A DNA stretch of 64,000 nucleotides from Panopea generosa. Lineage: Eukaryota > Mollusca > Bivalvia > Adapedonta > Hiatellidae. Within the stretch, counting starts at the first letter, position 1. Each line of letters starts with the position of its first letter. Below the pieces are notes generated by a model. The model worked only from the letters and a program-made list of their open reading frames with translations, searched no databases and was not told the origin of the DNA. Shown here piece after piece: positions 23,450 through 36,100 of this stretch. The DNA lies in the NCBI GenBank assembly GCA_029582155.1, contig CM055905.1, positions 69,352,463 to 69,416,462 on the forward strand, written 5' to 3'. Both the position numbers and the translations under genes were made by a program.

Positions 23450-26400
23450 AACAGTGAATAAATGGGTATTGGTGATGGTTAGTACATGGGTATTGGTGAT
23501 GGTTAATACCTGGTTATTGATGATGGTTAATACATGGGTATTGATGGTGGTTAATACATGGATATTGGTGATGGTTAATACATGGTTATTGATGATGGTT
23601 AATACCTGGGTATTGGTGATGGTTAATACATGGTTATTGGTGATGGTTAATACCTGGGTATTGGTGATGGTTAATACATGGTTATTGGTGATGGTTAATA
23701 CCTGGGTTTTGGTGATGGTTAATACCTGGGTTTTTGTGATGGTTAATACCTGGTTATTGGTGATGGTTAATACCTGGGTATTGGTGATGGTTAATACATG
23801 GTTATTGATGATGGTTAATACCTGGTTATTGATGATAGTTAATACATAGATATTGATGGTGGTTAATACATGGATATTGGTGATGGTTAATACCTGGGTT
23901 TTGGTGATGGTTAAAACCTGGGTTTTTGTAATGGTTAATACCTGGGTTTTGGTGATGGTTAATCAAGGTTATTGGTGATGGTTAATACCTGGGTATTGGT
24001 GATGGTTAATACATGGTTATTGGTGATGGTTAATACCTGGATATTGGTGATGGTTAATACATGGTTATTGGTGATGGTTAATACCTGGATATTGGTGATG
24101 GTTAATACATGGTTATTGGTGATGGTTAATACCTGGGTTTTTGTGATGGTTAATACATGGTTATTGGTGATGGTTAATACATGGATATTGGTGATGGTTA
24201 ATACATGGGTATTGGTGATGGTTAATACCTGGGTATTGGTGATGGTTAATACATGGTTATTGGTGATGGTTAATAACTGGATATTGGTGATGGTTAATAC
24301 ATGGTTATTGGTGATGGTTAATACCTGGTTTTTTGTGATGGTTAATACATGGATATTGGTGATGGTTAATACATGGGTATTGGTGATGGTTAATACCTGG
24401 GTATTGGTGATGGTTAATACATGGTTATTGGTGATGGTTAATACATGGTTATTGGTGATGGTTAATACATGGGTATTGGTGATGGTTAATACCTGGGTAT
24501 TGGTGATGGTTAATACATGGTTATTGGTGATGGTTAATACCTGGGTATTTTTGATGGTTAATACATGGGTATTGGTGATGGTTAATACCTGGGTTTTGGT
24601 GATGGTTAATACAAGGTTATTGGTGATGGTAAATACCTGGGTATTGGTGATGGTTAATACATGGTTATTTGTGATGGTTAATACCTGGTTATTGGTGATG
24701 GTTAATACATGGATATTGGTGGTGGTTAATACCTGGGTTTTGGTGGTGGTTTATACCTGGGTTTTTGTGATGGTTAATACCTTGGTTTTGGTGATGGTTA
24801 ATACATGGGTATTGGTGATGGTTAATACCTGGGTATTGGTGATGGTTAATACATGGTTATTGGTGATGGTTAATACCTGGGTATTGTTGATGGTTAATAC
24901 ATGGTTATTGGTGATGGTTAATACCTGGGTTTTTGTGATGGTTAATACCTGGATTTTGGTGATGGTTAATACATGGTTATTGGTGATGGTTAATACCTGG
25001 GTATTGGTGATGGTTAATACATGGTTATTGATGAGGGTTAATACATGGGTATTGGTGATGGTTAATGCATGGGTATTGGTGATGGTTAACGCATGGGTAT
25101 TGGTGATGGTTAACACCTGGATATTGGTGATGGTTAATACCTTGGTATTGGTGATGGTTAATACATGGTTATTTGGTGATGGTTAATACATGGGTATTGG
25201 TGATGGTTAATACCTGGTTATTGGTGATGATTAACAAATGGTTATTGGTGATGGTTAATACCTGGGTATTGGTGATGGTTAATACATGGGTATTACTGAC
25301 GATTAATACATGGTTATTACATTGGTATTGGTGATGGTAAATACATGGGTATTGATGATGGTTAATACATGGGTACTAATGATGGTTAATACATGGATAC
25401 TGATGGTGGTTAATACATGGATACTGATGGTGGTTAATACATGGATACTGATGATGGTTATTACATGGATATTAATGGTGGTTAATACATGAATATTGAT
25501 GATGGGTAATACATGGATACTGATAACGGTTAAAACATGGACATAATGGTGGTTTATACATGGGTATTGATGATGGTCAATACATGGATACTAATGGTGG
25601 TTAATACATGGATATTGATGATGGCTAATATACTGTTACTATAACGGTTAATACCTGTGTGTTGATGACGGTTAATATATGGGTATTGGTGATGGCTAAT
25701 ATACTGATACTATAACGGTTAATACCTGGGTATTGATGATGGTTAATATATGGGTATCGGTGATGGCTAATATACTGTGACTATAACGATTAATACCTGT
25801 GTGTTGATGATGGTTAATAAATGAGTATTGGTGATGGTTCATACATGGGTACTAATGATGGTTAATATATGGGTATTGATGGTGGTTAATACATGGTATT
25901 GATGATGGCTAATATACTGTTACTATAACGGTTAATACATTTCTGTTGATGATGGTTAATATATGGGTAATGGTGATTTCTTATATACTTTTACTATAAC
26001 GGTTAATACATGGGTATTGATGATTGTTTATATACTGTTACTATAACGGTTAATACATGAGTAGTGTAGATGGTTAATACATGGGTATTGATGGTGGCTA
26101 ATACATGGGTATTGATGATGGTTAATATATGGGTATGGATGGTGGTTAATACATGGGTATTGGTGATGGATAATACATGGTATTGATGGTGGTTAATATA
26201 TGGGTATTGATGATGGTTAATATATGGGTATGGATGGTGGTTAATACATGGGTATTGGTGATGAATAATACATGGGTATTGATGGTGAATAATACATGGG
26301 TATTGATGGTGGTTAATACATGGGTATTGGTGATGGTTAATACATGGGTATTGATGGTGGTTAATACCTCGGTATTGATGGTGATACATATACTGTTACT

Positions 26401-26735
26401 TTAACGGTTGAAACATGGGTATTGATGATGGTTAATACCTGGTTATTGATGATGGTTAATATACTGTTACTATAACGGTTAATACATGGGTATTGATGAT
26501 GGTTAATACCTGGGTATTGATGGAGGTTTATATACTGTTACTATAATGGTTAATACATGGGTGTTGATGATGGTTAATATATGAGTATTGGTGATGGTTC
26601 ATACATGGGTACTAATGATGGTTACTATATGGGTATTGATGGTGGTTAATACATGGGTATAGATGATGGCTAATATTATGTTAAAATTACGGTTAATACA
26701 TGGCTGTTTATGATGGTTAATAAACGGGTATTTAT
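23450..26735 (+). repeat. 24-bp minisatellite array, about 135 units
   Basis: The unit is GGTTAATAC(A/C)TGG followed by (G/T)TATTGGTGAT. The first 1.8 kb is very regular. From about 25300 the monomers diverge and pairs such as ATACTGTTACTATAACGG appear. Because 24 is divisible by three, frames stay open for up to 404 codons on plus (VNTWVLVM repeated) and 121-128 on minus. No start context, splice signals or non-repeat coding supports a protein. Confidence 0.95.
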
Positions 26736-27096
26736 ATTTTACTAGTTGAATCAATATGATTATTAAAAACTACTCTCATCGGTTTAGAACTATGTATAAT
26801 ATTTTAAACGTCACAGTACATGCATTGAAAAAAATGTTTGTATATCACGATGAGCTACGATTCTCAAGCCTAAATTAAAAAGTTCTGTTCTGTTCAATAA
26901 ATGATATACGCCGGTCATCCGATCAAGCATATGTTGACAATGCAGTTTTGGACCAGACTTTGAAACGTGTTCTTCATAATCTGATTTAATCAGGCTTTAT
27001 CAGAGTTTAAATGAGTGCGAAACTGATTTATAGAACTAATCCTTATATATTCAAATACCTGTCTGCGTGCAAAGCCATATGCCACATATTGGTTAC

Positions 27097-27105
27097 ATAT
27101 ATAAA
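27097..27105 (+). promoter_or_regulatory. TATA box of gene A
   Basis: TATATAAAG, about 45 bp ahead of the ATG at 27149. With a usual TATA-to-start distance of ~30 bp this leaves a 5' UTR of roughly 20 nt. Confidence 0.6.
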
Positions 27106-27148
27106 GGTGCATTATTTACATTGCATTGCATTGCATTTTGGGTACAGG

Positions 27149-30100
27149 ATGACTGGATTCGTAACGTTAGCGGGACTGTTGTGTTTATATATGTCAGTGC
27201 CGGGGCTGGCGGGGCCTGTCTCGGCACCGATGGGAGAGCACTGGGAGGTTACAGACAGAAATGGATGGCCTGCCAGGTCATCGGGCGATTTTCTAGCTAT
27301 TCAACTCGATGTGAATTGGAGGAGAAATATAAAGGCCTGGGGACGGGTAAATATATATTTATATAGATAATCTTTATAACTGTTCGCGTTTATGCATTTA
27401 ATATGTTTCCCTTTAGACTGACTGGTACAAATAAGGGATAGTAGATATGAAATTATACAGTCTGTGTCAGTTGTAGCCCGGAACATTATCATATAAGGGA
27501 TAGTAGTTATGAAATTATACAGTTTGTGTCAGTTGTAGCCCGGAACATTGTCATACGAAGATCATCAGGATCACGAGAATCACCTTTATAAAAGTAAACA
27601 TCGAGGTTACACCAACCTAATCTTAACTACAAATTAAGAAGGTAGAAACACTAGTTAAATCCTTGATATGTATTCTCAAAACGTTTTAAGGATGTTGTAA
27701 AACAACAATAAAAATGAAATAGGTTCAAATCGAAACTGAATTTTGTATTTAAAAAAAATGGCCTTATTAATGAAAATGCCTTAAATTTCTTTTTTCGTAC
27801 ATGTTCGCCTCTTGCATGACAATTCCCATGCGTACACCTTTGCCCTTGTAACGAATTTCTTAAAGTCAAAGGAAGTTACGGTACTACCACACCAGCTTAC
27901 TGCCCAGACCTTGCCCCGTGCGATTTATTTCTCTTTCCCAAATTGAAAACAAACTCTCATGTCGTAGACATGGATCACGGCAAGCTCTTGGTTCTGCAGT
28001 AAACCAGTGCCTGTGTAGCTGCCGTAAACCAGTGCCTGTGTAGCTGCCGTAAACCAGTGCCTGTGTAGCTGCCGTAAACCAGTGCCTGTGTAGCTGCCGT
28101 AAACCAGTGCCTGTGTAGTATACTCCCAATCAGCCTACCATTACGCTTTCTGGAAATGAATCCACAGACTAAAGTTATGTATTTCTAACTAGGGAGAGTT
28201 CTATGAAGGCATGAATTGAAGACATTAGCGATTAAGTTAAATACACAAACAATTTCGAACACCCCTTGTATAGTGTGCGTTAGTCTATCCCAGAACCTGA
28301 TATCTCCCGAATCACCAATGGAAAAAAAACAGGGTATTCTATGCTTATCCCACAATTCATAGCAATTGCACGCTTACTTAGTTATGACGTCATTCAAATT
28401 TTCCTTGAAGCAACTGACCAATCAGCGTGCTCGTAACATTTGCTCTTTAACGGACCCAATCGGGAGAGCGGGGTTCGTTCTACAGACTAATTGTGCGTAT
28501 AAATCTTATACGAGTGTAGGCAAAAAATTCACAGACTCCGAGTTTTTCAGAGCTTGATGTGCTTATCTCTGAGTAAAATGAACATTACAACTGATCCCTG
28601 CATATGAACGATAACAGCACAGTATATGATTAGTTTGTCATATGTTGTGAAATCACTCCATTTTGTGTCTAGTTATGCACGTAAAACTAAATCAATCTGC
28701 ATGACATGACCTAAGGTTAACCAAGCTTTGAACAACCGAGCATCGGTCTGTTAATATAACTGTTGCTATTACTTTTTGTTCCCTTGTGCTTGATCAATTC
28801 TTTATCGTTCAATGTTGAACTGATTTTAAACCGTCATTAAAATCAGATTTATGGAACATATTTTACCCTTTTTTTTATTGGTTTATGGCCATTTTCAACA
28901 CATTTCATGTTTTATTTGGCTTACTCAGTTTTATTGCTGGAGGAAGACCCCAGAATGAATCTGAGTAGGAACCCAACCCTTCCACAAGTATTTAGAAAAA
29001 CTTGTTCACGGAAGACCCCCTTATGGGACTGAAATAATTAAATTTCAATATTTCTTTATATACATATTTCTTATATTTAAATGAGGTCAGGTAACTGTTT
29101 CTTTTATTCCAGGATTACAACACTCAGTTTGGTCGATTTAACCAGTATGCAGTATCATTCAGAGCAAGAAAAGGAGGAGTAGTAAGTTTTAAAAACATTC
29201 CCCGAATTATGTATTCACTGTTTCACACGTGGTACCGTGTAGATTTCATTTTGTAGACTCATTTAGAGACGCACGAAATTGATTAAGACCGGCTCAAAAC
29301 ATTGTAATTTACGTTTCAAAATCAAACCAATTGAGTACATAATTAAGTCCAGTAAGTAAGGCTTTCTAAATAGAACAAAAGATTTTATATGGGGTTGTAG
29401 ATTTTGGTCAAAGTAATTTCTGAATATGTTTTCCTATGGAATTTTGTGCCATTTTTCGATAGGAAGGGCGAGTGAGGGTATATTGATAACAGTACACACT
29501 GTTTAGACGATTTGATCTTTAAACGTAAATAACAATGTGTAAAGGATAAAAAAAGACGACGTAAACATCTTCAGCACTGCATGTCTTCTCTAAAATGTAC
29601 ATGGTATTACGTGACACAACTATTTCTACACAGACACGGGATATATCAGTCCAATATGCCTTAAGCAGCCAGCCAAGGAAAGAAGTGGCCCTTTTCAAAG
29701 AGATTGTTGCTTAATACAGGTTGAACGGATAGAAATGGGAAATAGCAAGTGTGGCAGTTTAAGTCAAATAGCTGCTTAATAGAGGTGACCACCTATACAT
29801 AGTTGTCTTTATTTACTAATGTATTATCGCCGGACCTGATTTACTGTCTCTGTGAAGACTGGTGATCAAACTAATTTCGGTCTCGACCTAAATTTCCATC
29901 AAAACACAACAAAACACATTTTGCATTTTACGAGTCGTGGGCTTAATTATAACATCTGGCACGTAATATATGCACAATATATAATTTATTTGGTTATACA
30001 TATAAAACAATACATTTCTCTTCGTGTGATATTTGAAATAATCATAGTTCACAAAAATCTTGATCAGCAACCATTCCATCTACGTCTCTTAAACTGTTTG

Positions 30101-33100
30101 CCTTTTATTTCTTTGAATATATACACGTTTTGTTAATAATTTCTTTATATAGTGAACTTAAAACATGAAATATTCTGGTTTGCTTGCCTTGTTACCAACA
30201 ATTAAATGCACGTTATTTTCTATCATAGGAATACAGGCCGCATGAGTAAAACCGAACCTCTTGAGACGGGGAAACATACACCCGTGATATGCCACACTTA
30301 TTCCTCAAAACAATAAAACTACGTATCTTGTCCAAACGTGCTCTTAATTTACATGTTCGATAATTCGAATAGCATTTTAGACTAGATGTTACCTACGCGA
30401 AGACTCGACAAGAACTGATTTATCTTAACATAAATGCCGTGTTCAAATTTACGCCAGAAATCACGTGACCACATATTTGCCACAAAAGCATGTGATTTTG
30501 CTTCTCATTACGTTGAAACATATATTTCCCCTATACTACGTACCATGTAAAATTTCCAGTCTCAACCTAAATTTCCATCAAAATACAACAAACACCTTTT
30601 GCATTGTATGAGTCGTGCGCTGGAACTGTTACAAATGTAAGAGTATGAAAAATGCTGTTCGAATTCGACCAAAACATTTTACTGAAAACACATTTTTATA
30701 TAAAGTTGCTTTGTTATAAACAATTTCTTTCCGGTTGTATCATCTATATAGCCGTCATTGGCCGAGTCAGTTTTCCACCCAACGTGTCTTTTTAAATATA
30801 CATCATGAATGTTGGATGCAATTTCCGCATTACAAACAGCTGATTTTAACAAAGATCACTTTGAACCAGATCTATATGCAGGTTTAAATAAATAGAAATC
30901 CGAATCCATTTACAACTGCGCAGAGGATTTATCTCTGCAGCATCAATAAAGGGCACGCACTTGTGGGGCTTTTTGCTGTTATAACGTCATTTCCCGACCT
31001 ATTTATCAGTTTTACTTTTCCTGATATGTGAAACAACATGAATTGCTCTAACAATGTAAATGTAATCCATTTATCGCTTTTAATCTTAAACACCGCAAAA
31101 CTTAACAAAATCATGGTAAAGTCTCACATAAGTATAAAACATCTGTACCGCAAAGCTCAATAAGGTGATTTGTATATATCATATCGTTCTTTTTGAGAAG
31201 TTGGGAGATCAACCTTGTTGCGTATTCAAATATTGTTATAACAATCAAACTCTGTGATTGGTATCATGCATCCATTTAATCCGTAAAATGCTGAATGGTC
31301 ATCAAATGATACAAATACATAGTAACATGTATACCACATGTAGGTTTCGCAGCTAATACTTTTTGACGTACGAAAGTCAACACATGCTTTAACTTTATAT
31401 GACTATTTCGTCACTGTACCGTCTGCTCTAGATGCTATATTTTGCGACGCCATTCTTTTAATGACCGTGCATCTTTCGTCTACCTTGACTTCTGCATCCT
31501 CAAACTTCTGTTTCCATGTATGCTTCGAACCAGATTTGTCAAAAATATATATCAAAGGAAATTTTCTTTTCCAAATATATATATAAAATATGTTTTGAAA
31601 TATACGCCGTATTGCCAACATCCTGAAAGAAAATGGTTCATTAGCAAATATTCCATTATTGCTTTTTACCCGGAACTACTGCACCTGTCGAAGGTCAAAT
31701 ATACACAACATTTATACAATCTTTAGTGTCTCTTAATTCGTGGCCAAAAAGGTGCCGATTCCCAGTGTGCAGAATTACGAACGTTACATTACTTCTCTCT
31801 GATTTCATTGTATTGACACATTTAGTTATTAAACTATTATCCGATTTGTTTTGTTTTTCCCGCTCTGACTAAAGCAATCTACTGCCCTAGAAAATACCAC
31901 CTAGAATTGAACTTTTTAATTTATTGTTATAATGGGAAGAAAATCCGTCTACCGATATATGTCCCCATATTTTTTTTTAAATATTCAAAAGCAGAATCAC
32001 TGATATACCAATCATCTTGGTCAGTAAATATCAGTAAACATAAATTTTGTAATAAGTGTAAATTACTCAACAACACCGTGTGTATTGTTTCGAGTTCTCG
32101 CCTTGTAGAACTCTTAACCGATTATTGATCTGTCAAAGACCCTCGAACCTCTAACTTGATACTAATGTGTTCGATAGTTTTGATTAAAACTTTACCATTT
32201 TTACTATTACTTCGTATACAAAAAGACAGCGGGTTTTCCTTGACTCGTTTAGCTTGGTGGTGACAAGTTAATCTGATCGATATATTTACGATCAGTTTTC
32301 AGTATCACTCTTTTCCAGGAGTTTCTTTTCATGTCTTACATGTATTGTTACAGATGATTTTTTCCTTACATCCATTTTATCATAGTTTGTATTATACAAA
32401 CGTTAACTCCAATTCTCGCTTCCGGGAACATTGAAAAAGTACTCTTCTTGTCATTTCCATATTCTCTTCCGGATGTTGCACATTACCAAAACTCACTTCC
32501 GGGAAGTGTTCCTAACTATAACTCACTTCCGAAAGTTTTACATAAACATAACTCGCTTTCGAGAGTTGTATATAATCACAGCTCACTTCAGGGAGTTGTA
32601 TATAACCTTATTTCACATCAGGGAGTTGTATATAACCATTGTTCACTTCAAGGAGTTGTATTAAACCATTGTTATTTTCAAGAAGTTGTATCTAAACATA
32701 GTTTACTTCAAGGAGTTGTATATAACCATAGCTCACTTAAGGGAGTTGTATATGACCATAGGTCACTTCAAGGAGTTGTATTAAACCATAGTTTATTTCA
32801 AGGAGTTATATATAACCATAGTTCACTTCAGGCAGTTGCATATAACCATAATTCACTTCCAAAAGTTGTATATATCCATAACTCACTTCAGTGAATTGTA
32901 CATAACCATAACTCGCTTTCGAGAGTTGTACACAATCATAAATCGATTTCGAGAGTTGTATATAACCATAACTCGCTTTCGAGAGTTGTATATAACCATA
33001 ACTCGTTTTCAAGAGTTGTACATAATCATGACTCGCTTTTGAGAGTTTTCATAACCATAGTTCACTTCAGGGAGTTGTATATAACCATAATTCGCTTCCG

Positions 33101-36100
33101 GGAGTTGTATTTAACCATAACTCACTTCAGGGAGTTGAACATAATCAAAATTTGCTTTCGAGAGTTGCACATAACCAAAATTCACTTCCGAGAGTTTTTC
33201 ATAACCGTAACTCGATGTTGTATATAACCATAGTTCACTTTAAGGAGTTGTATTAAATCATAGCTAATTTCAAGGAGTTGTATATAACCAAAGGTCACTT
33301 CAGGGAGTTGTATATAACCATAATCCACTTCCAAAAGTTGTATATAATCATAACTCACTTCCGTGAATTGTACATAACCATATCTCGCTTTCGAGAGTTG
33401 AACATTACCATAACTCATTTCAATGAGTTGTCACATAATATAACCATTATTCATTTCAGGGAGTTGTATATAACCATTACTCGCTTGTACATATCCATAG
33501 CCCACTTCAGGGAGTTGTATATAACCATAATTCACTGCCGGGAGCTGTATAGAACCATAACCCACTTCAGGGAGTTGAACATAATCAAAACTCGCTTTCG
33601 TGAGTTGCACATAACAAAAATTCACTTCCGAGAGTTTTTCATAACAGTCACTCGATACGGGTGTTGCACATAACCATAACTCACTTCTGTGAGTTGCAGT
33701 AACCATAACTTACTTCAGGGAGATGAGCATAACCAAAACTTACATTCGGGATTTACACCCAACAAATACTCACTTCCGGGAGTTGTATATAACTAAAACT
33801 CACATTTCTGAGTTGTACATAACTATAACTCACGTCCAGGAGATGTACATAACTTTAACTTACTTCCGGGTGTAGCCCATAATTATATCTCACGTCCGGT
33901 AGTGTAAAGTGTACTCAAAACCAATTCTAATCTTTAAAATGATCCTTTTTTGGTTGTAATACAACTTCGATGTTGCTCAAACTGTAATAAATGGCCTAAC
34001 GAGCAAGATATTCTTGTTGGTGTCCATTTGCATCTATCAGCTAATATGAAACCGAAATCTCAGAGTGAATTGCGTATTCACGACTGGCATGACTCCCAAT
34101 GCCGCCATCTAAAATTATTTGAAGGTCTACAATATTTTACGAAAACCTTTTTAATATCTTGGTAAATATGTGAACTGCTGTTTTTATTCCAAAAGGCGAT
34201 GAATTAAAAACATAATATTTTTCTTCACCTTCGTGTTCCTAACACAAAACTAAATATGTCTTGTGAAAAATATTAATGTGATGATATGAACTTTTCAAAA
34301 TCAAAATTTAACACGTAGCTCGACATATCAAATAAATGTTCTGCTACTTTGATGCCTTCAAATTTTATTTTGAATGTTATGTAAATAAGGATTTATATAA
34401 TTATATGCCTACAATCTAAAACCATTCTTGGTTACCATTCTTGGATCCATGACCTTTGATTTTACAAAGATGATTTGTTATTTTTCAAGTGAATACTTGA
34501 AGTGGTGGTTTAAAATGGTAACCTATAACCATCTTCAACATCTATAATTCGATACTTCTTTCCATTTTTGTAAACAGTGTTATAAACTACCAACTTGAGT
34601 TAATACATCTTTGTTTTGATCAAGTGGCATGCTCGAGTGCATTGCGTTTCTGATCACGTGACTTTATCTGACACACTACCTGTCTGGTGACCTGTATCAA
34701 GGTCAATTTTACTTTACAATCGTTCTATATCTACACTCTCTACCTTATTATTACTACAATAGAACTACTTATCTTATTATTTGTATATTTCTGTGGACGC
34801 TCATTTTCCAATGACCTGGTTTCCCGCACAGAAAACACCCCCCGTTGTTTTTTTATCTGAAATACTGTTGATAAAGCACAAAACTCATTTTAAATCGCAG
34901 GAACGGTGATTAGGTACACTGGCCGTTGTTTCATATCTGAAATACTGTTGATAAAGCACAAAACTCATTTTAAATCGCAGGAACGGTGATTAGGTACACT
35001 GGCCGTTGTTTCATATCTGAAATACTGTTGATAAAGCACAAAACTCATTTTAAATCGCAGGAACGGTGATTAGGTACACTGGCCGTTGTTTCATATCTGA
35101 AATACTGTTGATAAACCACAAAACTCATTTTAAATCGCAGGAACGGTGATTAGGTACACTGGCCGTTGTTTTATATCTGAAATACTGTTGATAAAGCACA
35201 AAACTCATTTTAAATCGCAGGAACGGTGATTAGGTACACTGGCCGTTGTTTTATATCTGAAATACTGTTGATAAAGCACAAAACTCATTTTAAATCTTAG
35301 GAACGATGATTAGGTACACTGGCCGTTGTTTTATATCTGAAATACTGTTGATAAAGCACAAAACTCATTTTAAATCGCAGGAACAGTGATACGGTACACT
35401 GGCCGTTGTTTTATATCTGAAATACTGTTTAAAAAGCACAAAACCCATTATAAAACGCAGGAACGGTGATTAGGTAGACTGGCCGTTGTTTTATATCTGA
35501 AATACTGTTGATAAAGCACAAAACTCATTTTAAATCGCAGGAACGGTGATTAGGTACACTGGCCGTTGTTTTATATCTGAAATACTGTTGATAAAGCACA
35601 AAACTCATTTTAAATCGCAGGAACGGTGATTAGGTACACTGGCCGTTGTTTTATATCTGAAATACTGTTGATAAAGCACAAAACTCATTTTAAATCGCAG
35701 GAACGGTGATTAGGTACACTGGCCGTTGTTTCATATCTGAAATACTGTTGATAAAGCACAAAACTCATTTTAAATCGCAGGAACGGTGATTAGGTACACT
35801 GGCCGTTGTTTCATATCTGAAATACTGTTGATAAAGCACAAAACTCATTTTAAATCGCAGGAACGATGATTAGGTACACTGGCCGTTGTTTTATATCTGA
35901 AATACTGTTGATAAAGCACAAAACTCATTTTAAATCGCAGGAACGGTGATTAGGTACACTGGCCGTTGTTTTATATCTGAAATACTGTTGATAAAGCACA
36001 AAACTCATTTTAAATCTTAGGAACGATGATTAGGTACACTGGCCGTTGTTTTATATCTGAAATACTGTTGATAAAGCACAAAACTCATTTTAAATCGCAG

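Noticed and set aside
23972-25186. 404-codon plus-strand open frame (and long minus-strand frames at 24751-25116 and 26003-26389)
   Set aside because: Produced by a 24-bp tandem repeat, open in several frames on both strands, with no flanking coding sequence or splice structure.
32431-33706. Several 62-148 codon frames on both strands with a HFRELYITIT-like repeat
   Set aside because: A 30-bp minisatellite in an intron keeps frames open; not protein-coding.
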